Part shown: positions 5,361 to 12,817 of the stretch, piece after piece
Layout: every line of letters begins with the position of its first letter
Numbering within the stretch: position 1 is the first letter of the stretch
DNA from: a virus
DNA: 23,296 bases
IMG/VR virus record: IMGVR_UViG_3300025120_000577
Span: 1-23,296 of that record
Direction: 5' to 3' (one strand)
The notes under the pieces: model-generated
Seen by the model: the letters and a program-made list of their open reading frames with translations, nothing else
Told to the model about the DNA's origin: nothing
Database searches by the model: none
Made by a program: the position numbers and the translations under genes

Positions 5361-7613
5361 ATGGCTTTGGTAATAAACGATAGAGTTAAAGAGACTACAG
5401 TTACAACTGGAACAGGTACATTAAGTCTTGCTGGTGCAGTATCAGGTTTTGAAACGTTTGTTGCCGCCATTGGTAATTCCAACACAACGTATTATGCTAT
5501 TACAGCTTCAAATGGAGATTTTGAGGTTGGCTTAGGAACAGTAACAGATGCAACACCTGACACTCTTGCAAGAACAACTATTATATCATCATCAAATTCT
5601 GATAGTGCGGTAAACTTTGCAGCAGGAACGAAAGAAGTATTTTGTACTCAACCTGCATCAAAATCAGTTATACTTGACGCTAGTGGAAACATTGTTGCAA
5701 ACAATGGAGTCAATTTAACAGCATTAAATGCAACTGCTCTTACAAGTGGTACTGTAAATAATGCTAGACTTCCAACTCCAATAAGTGACAAAGTTATTAA
5801 TGCATCTACTCCATTAACTGTTAAGGGTGATGGATCAAGTGCAGACGGACAAATAGTTCTTAATTGTAGTCAAAACTCTCACGGAGTAAAAATTAAAAGT
5901 CCAGCTCATTCTGCTAACGCAACTTGGGAATGGATTTTACCTGTTAACGATGGAACTTCAGGGCAAGTTTTAACTACAGATGGAAACTCAACTGCACAAT
6001 TGACTTGGACAAGTCCAGAGGTAGGAGACATCACTAATGTAATCGCAGGTACAAATTTATCAGGTGGTGGCACATCAGGTGATGTTACATTAAATTTAGC
6101 TGACGCTTCTACATCTGCTAAAGGAGCTGCATCATTTAGTTCAGATAACTTTGCTGCTAGTTCTGGCGCAATAACAATTAAAGATGCGGGAGTAGCCACA
6201 GCAGAAATTCAAGACGATGCAGTAACTCAAGCTAAGATAGCAGACGATGCAGTAGGTGCAGACCAACTTGCAGCAAACGCTGTAGTAACTGCTTCTATTG
6301 TAGATGCAAATGTGACTACTGCTAAAATTACTGATGCAAATGTTACGACTGCTAAAATAGCTGATGCTAATGTTACAACTGCCAAAGTAGCAAACGATGC
6401 AATCACTTTAGCAAAAATGGCTGCAGGAACAGATGGTAATATTATTTCTTATGACGCAAGCGGAAACCCAGTTGCAGTTGCAACAGGAAATTCAGGACAA
6501 GTTTTAACTTCAGCTGGAGCAGGAGCTCCTCCAACTTTTGAAACACCTACAGTTGGAGACATTACTAACGTAATTGCTGGTACAAACTTATCTGGCGGAG
6601 GTGCATCAGGTGATGTTACATTAAATTTAGCCGATGCCTCTACATCTGCCAAAGGAGCTGCCTCATTTAGCTCAGACAATTTTGCTGCTAGTTCTGGAGC
6701 AATAACAATTAAAAACGCTGGAGTAGCTACAGCAGAAATTCAAGACGATGCAGTAACGACTGCAAAAATAGCTGATGCTAATGTTACTACTGCTAAACTT
6801 GCAGATGGGAATATAACTGTTGCTAAAATGGCAGCGAACAGTATCGACAGCAGTCAATACGTTGACGGTTCAATAGACACAGCCCACATTGCAAATGATC
6901 AAATTACGAATGCCTTAATGGCAGACGATGCTATAGACGCAGCCCAAATTGCTGATAATGCTGTTACGTTAGCTGCAATGGCTCATGGTACAGACGGTAA
7001 TCTTATTACTTATGATGCTAACGGAGCTCCAGCTTATGTTACTACTGGTAACTCTGGTCAAGTTCTAACTTCTGCAGGTGCAGGAGCCCCACCAACTTTC
7101 CAAACTCCAACAGTTGGAGATATAACTTCTGTTGTAGCAGGGTCTGGTTTAACAGGTGGAGCTACTAGTGGAGCTGCTACATTAAACGTAGGAGCAGGTA
7201 CTGGTATTGATGTTGCAGCAGATGCAATTTCTGTAGATGTGTCTGACTTTATGGCTAATGGTTCAAACAACAGAATTGTTACTGCAACTGGTGCTGATGC
7301 ACAAAATGCAGAAGCTAATTTAACCTTTGATGGTTCTACTTTAGCTGTTAGTGGGGCTATCACTACTACTGGTAATATTACTACAGACCACGTTTTACCT
7401 ACAGCAAATGATACTTTTGATTTAGGTGCTGATGGCAATGTTTGGAGAAACGTTTACACTGGTGACTTACATTTAACTAATGAAGCTAAAGATGAAGGTA
7501 ACTCAGTTGATGGCACAAAAGGTAATTGGACTATTCAAGAAGGTGAAGAACATTTATTTATTTTAAATAATAAAAACGGTAAAAAATATAGATTTAAACT
7601 AGAAGAGATGTAA
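5361..7613 (+). CDS. Long tail fibre protein with tandem repeat modules
   Basis: The 750-aa protein has an N-terminal attachment domain (about 1-115; MALVINDRVKETTVTTG, then TTYYAITAS) of a type common in marine phage fibres. A shaft of short repeats follows (NVTTAKIADA type, 10-residue period), with three copies of a module beginning VGDIT at residues 221, 398 and 585. The last two are each preceded by an almost identical TGNSGQVLTSAGAGAPPTF linker. The final 80 residues form a tip domain (VYTGDLHL; VDG-x-KG-x-W; QEG) also found in the fibre encoded at 8752-9432. AAGGAG at 5350-5355 gives a strong RBS. As a host-recognition fibre it would be trimeric on the virion. No enzyme motif is seen in the tip. 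Confidence 0.88.
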   Translation: MALVINDRVKETTVTTGTGTLSLAGAVSGFETFVAAIGNSNTTYYAITASNGDFEVGLGTVTDATPDTLARTTIISSSNSDSAVNFAAGTKEVFCTQPASKSVILDASGNIVANNGVNLTALNATALTSGTVNNARLPTPISDKVINASTPLTVKGDGSSADGQIVLNCSQNSHGVKIKSPAHSANATWEWILPVNDGTSGQVLTTDGNSTAQLTWTSPEVGDITNVIAGTNLSGGGTSGDVTLNLADASTSAKGAASFSSDNFAASSGAITIKDAGVATAEIQDDAVTQAKIADDAVGADQLAANAVVTASIVDANVTTAKITDANVTTAKIADANVTTAKVANDAITLAKMAAGTDGNIISYDASGNPVAVATGNSGQVLTSAGAGAPPTFETPTVGDITNVIAGTNLSGGGASGDVTLNLADASTSAKGAASFSSDNFAASSGAITIKNAGVATAEIQDDAVTTAKIADANVTTAKLADGNITVAKMAANSIDSSQYVDGSIDTAHIANDQITNALMADDAIDAAQIADNAVTLAAMAHGTDGNLITYDANGAPAYVTTGNSGQVLTSAGAGAPPTFQTPTVGDITSVVAGSGLTGGATSGAATLNVGAGTGIDVAADAISVDVSDFMANGSNNRIVTATGADAQNAEANLTFDGSTLAVSGAITTTGNITTDHVLPTANDTFDLGADGNVWRNVYTGDLHLTNEAKDEGNSVDGTKGNWTIQEGEEHLFILNNKNGKKYRFKLEEM
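6021..6227 (+). repeat. Fibre module copy 1 (69 aa)
   Basis: It encodes residues 221-289 of the long fibre, from VGDITNV to DDAVT. It is identical to copy 2 (6552-6758) at 67 of 69 residues, although about 22 codons differ silently. Confidence 0.9.
6303..6392 (+). repeat. 30-bp tandem coding repeat, three units
   Basis: Three units of 30 bp (6303-6332, 6333-6362, 6363-6392) each encode a 10-residue DANVTTAKIA-type block of the fibre shaft. A further unit begins at 6774. The period and reading frame mark it as a protein repeat and not a CRISPR array. Confidence 0.85.
6483..6758 (+). repeat. Fibre module copy 2 with TGNSGQVLTS linker
   Basis: 6483-6551 encode the linker from TGNSGQ to ETPT, and 6552-6758 encode residues 398-466, offset by exactly 531 nt (177 residues) from copy 1. 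A third, more diverged copy has its linker at 7044-7112 and its VGDITSV start at 7113. Confidence 0.88.
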
Positions 7614-7617
7614 TCTC

Positions 7618-8733
7618 ATGGCTTTGGGAGTAACAGCATATTCGGAAGCACCTTATGGAGCAGAAGATTCAAACGTAATAGCCTATCCATCAGGGATAAC
7701 TTTAACATCAAGTTTGGGTTCAGGATCTACTCCTGGAACTGCTGATGTACCAGTAACAGGAAGTCAAGCTACTATTTCAAACGGTGGAGCCGTTGCAGGT
7801 TCTTCTGTATTAGTAACTCCAAGTTCTGCAGGTCAACTAACAACTTCTATTGGAGCAGAAACTATAAATGTAGGTGTAGATATTACAGGTATAGAATTAT
7901 CTATAAGTAATAAAGAGTTTTCACAAGATACATTAAATTCATTTGCTCAAGCACCTTTTGCAACTCAAAGTCCAGACACTATTGAAGTACCAATTGTAGA
8001 TATTTTTACAACTGTAGGTGCTGGAACTCTACCAAGTTTCTTATTACAAACTTCTATTGGAAGTCAATCTGTGACTGCAAACGCTATTGCTGCGGTTACA
8101 GGATCTCAATTAACAAGCACTGCTGGAGATGTATCTTTTCAATCAGAACCTTTTGTAGATCTTACAGGATCACAAGCAAATATTTCACTGGGAACTTATT
8201 CTGTTGCTGCGGATGGTAATGTAAGTGTTGTAGTTACTGAGCATACTATTTCTTCATCGATTGGTTCAATCACTACGACTGCAAACGCTATTGCTGCGAT
8301 TACTGGATCACAACTAACAGGATCTATTGAAGATGTATCTTTTACAATTACAGGTAATGTATCTGTTACAGGACAAACGTTAACTTCAAGTCTAGGAACA
8401 GAAAACCCAATCGCAAATACTTTAGTAGATGTTACTGGACAACAATTAGCAATGTCTATGGGAGATGAAACTCCTACTGGAAATGCCAATGTTGTATTAT
8501 CGGGTATTCAACTAACAAGTTCAATCGGAACAATAGATGCAGTAACTGTAGCTGAAGTTACAGGAATTCAAATGTCTTCATCTATAGGTTCGGTTATTAC
8601 AACTGGTACTGCTGATATAGGTGTTACTGGTATTCAACTACAATCTAGTACAGGAAGTCCAAATATAACAGCATGGCAAGAAATTGATCCAGGAGTATCT
8701 AACGTTTGGACTACTGTTGATCTAGCAGCTTAA
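7618..8733 (+). CDS. Beta-repeat virion protein (VTGxQLTSSxG repeats)
   Basis: The 371-aa protein begins with ALGVTAYSEAPYGAED and a similar stretch near residue 115 (SFAQAPFATQ). Most of its length is made of roughly 22-24-residue units of the type VTGxQLTSSIGxxxxxxNAxxxV; about ten can be recognised to residue 345. It ends WQEIDPGVSNVWTTVDLAA. Repeats of this kind form stacked beta structures and occur in structural proteins of marine phages. Placed between two fibres, it is probably a fibre, whisker or adhesin component. The start is 4 nt after the fibre stop with no clear RBS nearby, which suggests translational coupling. No catalytic motif is seen. Confidence 0.78.
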   Translation: MALGVTAYSEAPYGAEDSNVIAYPSGITLTSSLGSGSTPGTADVPVTGSQATISNGGAVAGSSVLVTPSSAGQLTTSIGAETINVGVDITGIELSISNKEFSQDTLNSFAQAPFATQSPDTIEVPIVDIFTTVGAGTLPSFLLQTSIGSQSVTANAIAAVTGSQLTSTAGDVSFQSEPFVDLTGSQANISLGTYSVAADGNVSVVVTEHTISSSIGSITTTANAIAAITGSQLTGSIEDVSFTITGNVSVTGQTLTSSLGTENPIANTLVDVTGQQLAMSMGDETPTGNANVVLSGIQLTSSIGTIDAVTVAEVTGIQMSSSIGSVITTGTADIGVTGIQLQSSTGSPNITAWQEIDPGVSNVWTTVDLAA

Positions 8734-8745
8734 TAAGGATATAAT
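8717..8745 (+). promoter_or_regulatory. Candidate sigma70-like promoter before the short fibre
   Basis: TTGATC at 8717-8722 lies 17 bases before a perfect TATAAT at 8740-8745. The expected transcript start would fall almost on the ATG at 8752, which would make the message leaderless. The alternative is that the sequence is only AT-rich spacer behind AAGGA (8735-8739). Confidence 0.22.
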
Positions 8746-8751
8746 AACAAT

Positions 8752-9432
8752 ATGTCATCAACATTTACTGATCTTGGAATAGAACTTATGGTTACAGGTG
8801 CCAACGATGGTACTTGGGGAACTAAAACAAATACAAATTTAGAAATTATTAATCAAATACAAGGTTATGTTAATAAATCAATTGCAGGAGGTGCAAACAC
8901 AACGCCTTTAGCAATAGCTGATGGATCCACATCTTCCTCAGATGCTAGAAATTTAATTGTAGAATTATCAGGATCGATTTCAGGAAATCAAATTGTTACA
9001 GTGCCTAACAGTATTGAAAAATCTTATATTGTTTTTAACAATACCTCTGGAGCACATACTGTACAATTTAAAACAGTTAGTGGAACAGGGCCTACCTTTT
9101 CAACTACAAACAAAGGAATAAAAATTGTTTATAGTAACGGAACCAATATTATTGATGTTACTGCAAATCCAGGAGATATTGCAACTGGTCAAATTACGGC
9201 TACAGGAAATATATTACCTGGTGCTAATGACACTTATGATTTAGGAGCTTCTGGTAACGTTTGGCAAAATTTATATACAGGGGATTTACACCTTAATAAT
9301 GAACATAAAACTGAAGGTAATATAGTAGATGGTTCTAAGGGTAGCTGGACTTTACAGGAGGGTGCTAAGGATATATACTTAATCAATAACAAATCTAATG
9401 AAAAATTTAGATTAAAGTTAGAAAAAATTTAA
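8752..9432 (+). CDS. Short tail fibre protein
   Basis: The 226-aa protein has a recognisable N-terminal fibre domain (FTDLGIELMVTGANDGTWGT, then NTNLEIINQIQGY) that I recall from many cyanophage and marine phage fibres. A beta-rich middle (SYIVFNNTSGAHTVQFKTVS) follows. The C-terminal tip (residues 152-226, 9205-9429) matches the tip of the long fibre: 44 of 69 aligned residues are identical by my count. A shared tip on two different stalks suggests either a common receptor or a common attachment or trimerisation function. AAGGA lies 12 nt before the ATG, a long spacing. Confidence 0.82.
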   Translation: MSSTFTDLGIELMVTGANDGTWGTKTNTNLEIINQIQGYVNKSIAGGANTTPLAIADGSTSSSDARNLIVELSGSISGNQIVTVPNSIEKSYIVFNNTSGAHTVQFKTVSGTGPTFSTTNKGIKIVYSNGTNIIDVTANPGDIATGQITATGNILPGANDTYDLGASGNVWQNLYTGDLHLNNEHKTEGNIVDGSKGSWTLQEGAKDIYLINNKSNEKFRLKLEKI

Positions 9433-9442
9433 AGGAGATACA

Positions 9443-10153
9443 ATGGGCGTTATATCAAATGGAACTACAATATTAGACAATGGTGCAATTGGAGATGATA
9501 AAGTTGATACAGCTCAAATTGCAGATGATGCAGTAGATGCAGCGAGACTTGCAAACACTGCTGTTACTGCAGGAGACTACACAGTTGCATCTATAACAGT
9601 TGATGCTCAAGGAAGAATTACTGCTGCATCAAGTGGATCAGCAGGTGGTAAAACAGAATATTGGCGTGGAGTTATAAACAGTGGAAGTGGAAACATTTCA
9701 ACAACTGGAAACGTTGCTAACTTTTATATGTGGGGAGCTGAAGGAGGACAAGGTGCAGGTAATAGAGATAACCCACCCGCAGTTTCACCAGGTGGCGCAT
9801 CAGCATACGGATATTGGAATTCACCAATTGTTCAACCTGGAAACGCAGTTCCTTATTCTATAGGTGCAGGAGGTAACGCAGGAACTCCACCACATGGAAA
9901 CTTTAAAGGTGGAGCTGGTAACGCAGGAGCAGCTACAACAATTAATTTAGGTCCAGGAACTATTACTATTAATGGTGGTAATGGAGGTAATGCTCCCCCT
10001 AATTGGAGTGGTTCAGGAAACGCTGGAAGCGCAGGAAATTTTTCAGGTACTTCAGCTGACCAAACAAACTGGAGTCCATCATCATATTTAATCGGAGAAC
10101 AAAACTCAGGATCCGGTAAATTACTGTTCTTCGCTAACGATGGAGATTCATAA
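9443..10153 (+). CDS. Glycine-rich tail fibre adhesin
   Basis: The 236-aa protein opens with fibre-shaft repeats related to the long fibre (DDKVDTAQIADDAVDAARLA), followed by TVASITVDAQGRITAASSG, a common connector in phage fibres. Residues 96-202 are strikingly Gly/Asn/Ala-rich (MWGAEGGQGAG; SIGAGGNAGTPPHG; INGGNGGNAPP). They recall the glycine-rich motifs of distal adhesins such as T-even gp38, where loops between polyglycine helices bind the receptor. The last 30 residues return to a beta pattern (SGKLLFFANDG). AAAGGAG at 9431-9437 is a strong RBS. It is probably the receptor-binding tip, and its end overlaps the next gene by one base. Confidence 0.75.
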   Translation: MGVISNGTTILDNGAIGDDKVDTAQIADDAVDAARLANTAVTAGDYTVASITVDAQGRITAASSGSAGGKTEYWRGVINSGSGNISTTGNVANFYMWGAEGGQGAGNRDNPPAVSPGGASAYGYWNSPIVQPGNAVPYSIGAGGNAGTPPHGNFKGGAGNAGAATTINLGPGTITINGGNGGNAPPNWSGSGNAGSAGNFSGTSADQTNWSPSSYLIGEQNSGSGKLLFFANDGDS

Positions 10154-10629
10154 TGGCTTATGTATTTTTTTCAGCTAATGCATCAGGAGTAGCAGGAACT
10201 GTTTGTGGTATCTGTGCTGATGACACTGCTTTAGCAAAAGTAATTCCGTCATCATCTGCTTATAAAGTTATTTCAATAACTGATGACGAATTTAATAATA
10301 TTAAATATAGAGTAAAACGAGCGGATAGTTATAACGGTGATGATATTGTTTGGCAGGATACAGCACCAACAGAAGCTGCTCCAGATTCTGGAAATGATCC
10401 AGGTTACATGCAGGAAGATATCCAAGATCAAATAGATAATTCAGTAGTTGCTATTAATGATTGGGTTGCTAATTATCCAGATAATTCTGATGTTTCAACT
10501 TGGAATGCTTACAAGACTCAATTAGAATCTACAGATATTAGTGGTTGGACTTATCCAACACAAACATCTATTGAAAAGTATTTTTCAGATAACGCACAAA
10601 CATCATTAAATATTTTACAACTTCCATAA
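10153..10629 (+). CDS. Probable tail fibre assembly chaperone
   Basis: The 158-aa protein starts in a TAATG overlap with the adhesin gene. It has a small beta N-terminal part (MAYVFFSANASG; YKVISITDDEFNNIKYRV), an acidic linker and a helical C-terminal part with DVSTWNAYKTQLESTDIS-GWTYP. The W-x2-Y-x3-L pattern followed by a W-x-x-P resembles the C-terminus of Tfa-type tail fibre chaperones, which are usually encoded directly after the fibre they help to fold. Position and pattern agree, but the similarity is short; it could instead be a small virion protein. Confidence 0.5.
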   Translation: MAYVFFSANASGVAGTVCGICADDTALAKVIPSSSAYKVISITDDEFNNIKYRVKRADSYNGDDIVWQDTAPTEAAPDSGNDPGYMQEDIQDQIDNSVVAINDWVANYPDNSDVSTWNAYKTQLESTDISGWTYPTQTSIEKYFSDNAQTSLNILQLP

Positions 10630-10641
10630 ATAATATATAAC
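10614..10641 (+). promoter_or_regulatory. Candidate sigma70-like promoter before enzyme island 2
   Basis: TTTACA at 10614-10619 lies 16 bases before TATAAC at 10636-10641, and the ATG follows at 10649 without any Shine-Dalgarno sequence. If real, the transcript would begin at about the start codon. Weak evidence in AT-rich DNA. Confidence 0.2.
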
Positions 10642-10648
10642 TCTTTAC

Positions 10649-11389
10649 ATGAATGTAATTGAGTTCATATCTCATAGGGAATACGCTAGATCTAAACAGG
10701 AATTACCCATTCCAATAAGACTTAACGTACCCAAATGGTATAGAGACTTATCTAGTAAAATAAATGATCCTACAATAAAATCTTGTATGCCTTTTTTAGA
10801 TACCTTAACAACGGGTTATCTACTAAAAACACCTCAAGACTTATATCTTCATCACAATAAAGTTATGCCTGATGGCTCTAAAGGAACTTTTCATAGATGG
10901 GGTCTTAAGGGTAAAGAAATGTGGTGTGAGAATTTACAAATAAATTTAAACACTCATGAAAGAGATGCGCACAGTCCTCATCAATTAAGAGGGTCCCCAC
11001 AAGAAGAAAAAAATAAAAGACTACCCTTTTTAAAATTTTTAAATCCTTGGATAATTAAAACACCTCCTGGGTATGCATGTTTGTTTGTGCCACCATTAAA
11101 TAATGCTGATGATAGATTTTCAATAATACCTGGAATAGTAGACACAGATACATTTACTTCAGAAATTAATTTTCCATTTGTTGTTAATGGTGATAAATAT
11201 CCTGAATTAGAAACAAGAATTAAAAGAGGAACACCTTTCGTACAAGTAATACCGTTTAAAAAAGAAAATTGGGAAATGAAAATAATTGAAAGAAGTACAG
11301 AAGAATTAGGTGCTGTAAAATTATGGCACAGATTAGACTTGTGGCAAAGATATAAAACTAAATTTTGGAATAAAAAAAGATGGAGATAA
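10649..11389 (+). CDS. DUF6065-like protein
   Basis: The 246-aa protein has a motif series that matches, from memory, the DUF6065 family. These are PKWYRDL (28-34), IKSCMPFLDTLTTGY (43-57), KFLNPWIIKTPPGY (129-142) with CLFVPPLN (144-151), PGIVDTDTF (161-169), FPF (175-177) and GTPFVQVIPFKKENW (194-208). An aromatic, basic end (WHRLDLWQRYKTKFW) follows. The family has no known activity. The strongly conserved Pro-, Asp- and Trp-rich core suggests a compact enzyme or binding domain. It overlaps the next gene, a 2OG-Fe(II) oxygenase, by 10 nt, so the pair is probably co-translated and may act together. No RBS precedes it. It has no signal peptide or membrane segment. Confidence 0.72.
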   Translation: MNVIEFISHREYARSKQELPIPIRLNVPKWYRDLSSKINDPTIKSCMPFLDTLTTGYLLKTPQDLYLHHNKVMPDGSKGTFHRWGLKGKEMWCENLQINLNTHERDAHSPHQLRGSPQEEKNKRLPFLKFLNPWIIKTPPGYACLFVPPLNNADDRFSIIPGIVDTDTFTSEINFPFVVNGDKYPELETRIKRGTPFVQVIPFKKENWEMKIIERSTEELGAVKLWHRLDLWQRYKTKFWNKKRWR

Positions 11390-11955
11390 AAGATTACGTT
11401 CAAATAAATGATGCTGTGTTGCCATGGCCAGCTTTAAGTAGTTTATTAAAATACATAAATATCCAAAACTTTGAACAAGCAATTGTTGGTGGAGCAGAAA
11501 CAGAAAGAATTGATTTCAATATAAGAAATACATATACCAAACCTTTTAATAATTTATCAAACTCTATGTCCGAAGTTCATTGGTGTAATTTGTTACATAA
11601 ATATTTTAAATACTTTATTCAAAAATATAATAGAGATTTAAATTTATTACCAAGTTTGGTTAGTCCCGCAGAAATAAATGACATACAAATATTAAAATAT
11701 AACGTAGGAGGTTTTTACAGATACCATACCGATCACTTTCATAGTAATCCTAGAACATACAGTTGTATTTTGTTATTAAATGATGATTACGAAGGTGGTC
11801 ATTTAAATTTTATGAACACAAACGGTACTGGAGAATATAAGATAGATGTAAAACCAAATAGACTAATAATTTGGCCTAGTAGTTTTATGTTTCCTCATTG
11901 TGTAGTACCGGTAACTAAAGGAGTAAGGTATTCAATAGTATCATGGGCACTTTAA
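11380..11955 (+). CDS. 2OG-Fe(II) oxygenase (prolyl-4-hydroxylase-like)
   Basis: The 191-aa protein carries a full catalytic set. GFYRYHTDHFH gives iron ligands H116 and D118, CILLLNDDYEGGHLNF (129-144) is the typical strand-EGG-strand, FPHCVVPV gives H173, and R183 in GVRYSIVSW is the 2-oxoglutarate-binding Arg. This layout fits PKHD/P4H-type hydroxylases acting on peptides or small molecules. The N-terminal 95 residues are helical and variable. The ATG lies inside the end of the DUF6065-like gene, and its own end overlaps the next gene by 13 nt, so three proteins are translationally linked. It is probably an active dioxygenase; the substrate is unknown. Confidence 0.88.
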   Translation: MEIKDYVQINDAVLPWPALSSLLKYINIQNFEQAIVGGAETERIDFNIRNTYTKPFNNLSNSMSEVHWCNLLHKYFKYFIQKYNRDLNLLPSLVSPAEINDIQILKYNVGGFYRYHTDHFHSNPRTYSCILLLNDDYEGGHLNFMNTNGTGEYKIDVKPNRLIIWPSSFMFPHCVVPVTKGVRYSIVSWAL

Positions 11956-12575
11956 AGGATAGGGGATATAAGGTTGTAAAAAACTTTATTACACAAAAAG
12001 AAACAAATCTTATAAAAGAGTATTGTATCTTAAGACATAAAATAAATTTTGACGATACAAGGTTTAATGATTTTGCTCAAAATAATAATGGTGATACTTC
12101 TATTTACGCAGATCCTCTGACGGAAGCCTTAATGATTTCTAAAACAAAATTAATGGAGCAAGAGAGTGAATTGAAATTGTTTCCTACTTATTCTTTTTGG
12201 AGAATGTACACATACAATGCGGAATTAACACCACATAAAGATAGACAATCTTGTGAGATAAGTGTTACTGTTATGTTTGGATCTGATGGAACATCGTGGC
12301 CTTTCTTTGTTGAAGATAAACAAATTGATCTCGAACCGGGTGATGCAGTAATATACTTGGGGACAAAAGTTAAACATTGGAGAGAAACCTTTACGGGAGA
12401 TTGGCACGCTCAAGGTTTTTTACATTATGTTGACCAAGATGGTCCGTATGCTGATTGGAAGAGAGATAAAAGACCACAATTTGCTATAAGAAATGAATAC
12501 CTTGCAAAGCAAGAAATGTCTAATAAAAGAAAAACAGGTCAGTTTGATCAAATACCCATAAAGGAAAAAAAATGA
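11943..12575 (+). CDS. 2OG-Fe(II) oxygenase-like protein (second of island 2)
   Basis: The 210-aa protein has FWRMYTYNAELTPHKDR with iron ligands H98 and D100, EISVTVMFGSD (105-115), a strand ending in LEPGDAVIYLG (130-140) and KHWRE with distal H145. Downstream, GDWHAQGFLHYVD (152-164) replaces the usual R-x-S strand, so the normal 2-oxoglutarate Arg is absent; R147 is a candidate substitute. The C-terminal 40 residues are highly charged. Related proteins with the HYVDxDGPYADW ending are common in marine phages and in bacteria by my recollection. It overlaps its neighbours on both sides (13 and 4 nt). It is less similar to the other three oxygenase-like proteins than would be expected from a recent duplication. 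Confidence 0.8.
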   Translation: MGTLKDRGYKVVKNFITQKETNLIKEYCILRHKINFDDTRFNDFAQNNNGDTSIYADPLTEALMISKTKLMEQESELKLFPTYSFWRMYTYNAELTPHKDRQSCEISVTVMFGSDGTSWPFFVEDKQIDLEPGDAVIYLGTKVKHWRETFTGDWHAQGFLHYVDQDGPYADWKRDKRPQFAIRNEYLAKQEMSNKRKTGQFDQIPIKEKK

Positions 12576-12817
12576 AATTTAGAAGATTTCCCAAAGATGG
12601 ATCTGCAGACATAATCTTTGAGGAACATGAAAAGAATATTATATATAAAACAGGTAAGTTACATTTTACACCTGAAGCGTTAAAACATTTTGGCAACCAT
12701 TTAGTGCATATTGTGGCTGAATGGCACTTGGATTTTAACGATAAAATAAAAGGTATAACAACAACAGAAAATCAAGTTGTAGAAACAGAAAAATCTAAAG
12801 ATGACCCTAAGGTTTAA
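12572..12817 (+). CDS. Small protein of unknown function, 81 aa
   Basis: The ATG overlaps the previous stop (ATGA-type, 4 nt). The product has a beta-like first half (MKFRRFPKDGSADIIFEEHE, then IIYKTGKLHFTP), a helix with ALKHFGNHLVHIVAEWHLDF and an acidic, Lys/Glu-rich tail. I recall similar short proteins in uncultured marine phages next to the nozzle gene. No function can be given. The following 29 nt to the next gene hold a possible promoter. Confidence 0.7.
   Translation: MKFRRFPKDGSADIIFEEHEKNIIYKTGKLHFTPEALKHFGNHLVHIVAEWHLDFNDKIKGITTTENQVVETEKSKDDPKV

Noticed and set aside
6303-6392. Regular 30-bp units resembling a short-spaced repeat array
   Set aside because: The units are contiguous, in frame, and encode a fibre-shaft peptide; there are no spacers, so it is not CRISPR.
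5906-8489. Minus-strand open frames at 5906-6199, 6449-6679, 7058-7438 and 8196-8489
   Set aside because: They lie opposite the repeat-rich fibre genes. Their low-complexity Val/Pro/Ala proteins repeat with the sense repeats, they have no start signals, and every other gene is on the + strand.
9681-9863. 60-aa + frame inside the Gly-rich adhesin gene
   Set aside because: It is fully nested in a well-supported gene in another frame, with no RBS and no recognisable sequence.
10625-10632. CATAAATA, matching the T4-like late promoter pattern
   Set aside because: It spans a stop codon in very AT-rich DNA, no T4-type late sigma factor or other T4-type morphogenesis gene is in the window, and the match did not recur clearly before other genes.
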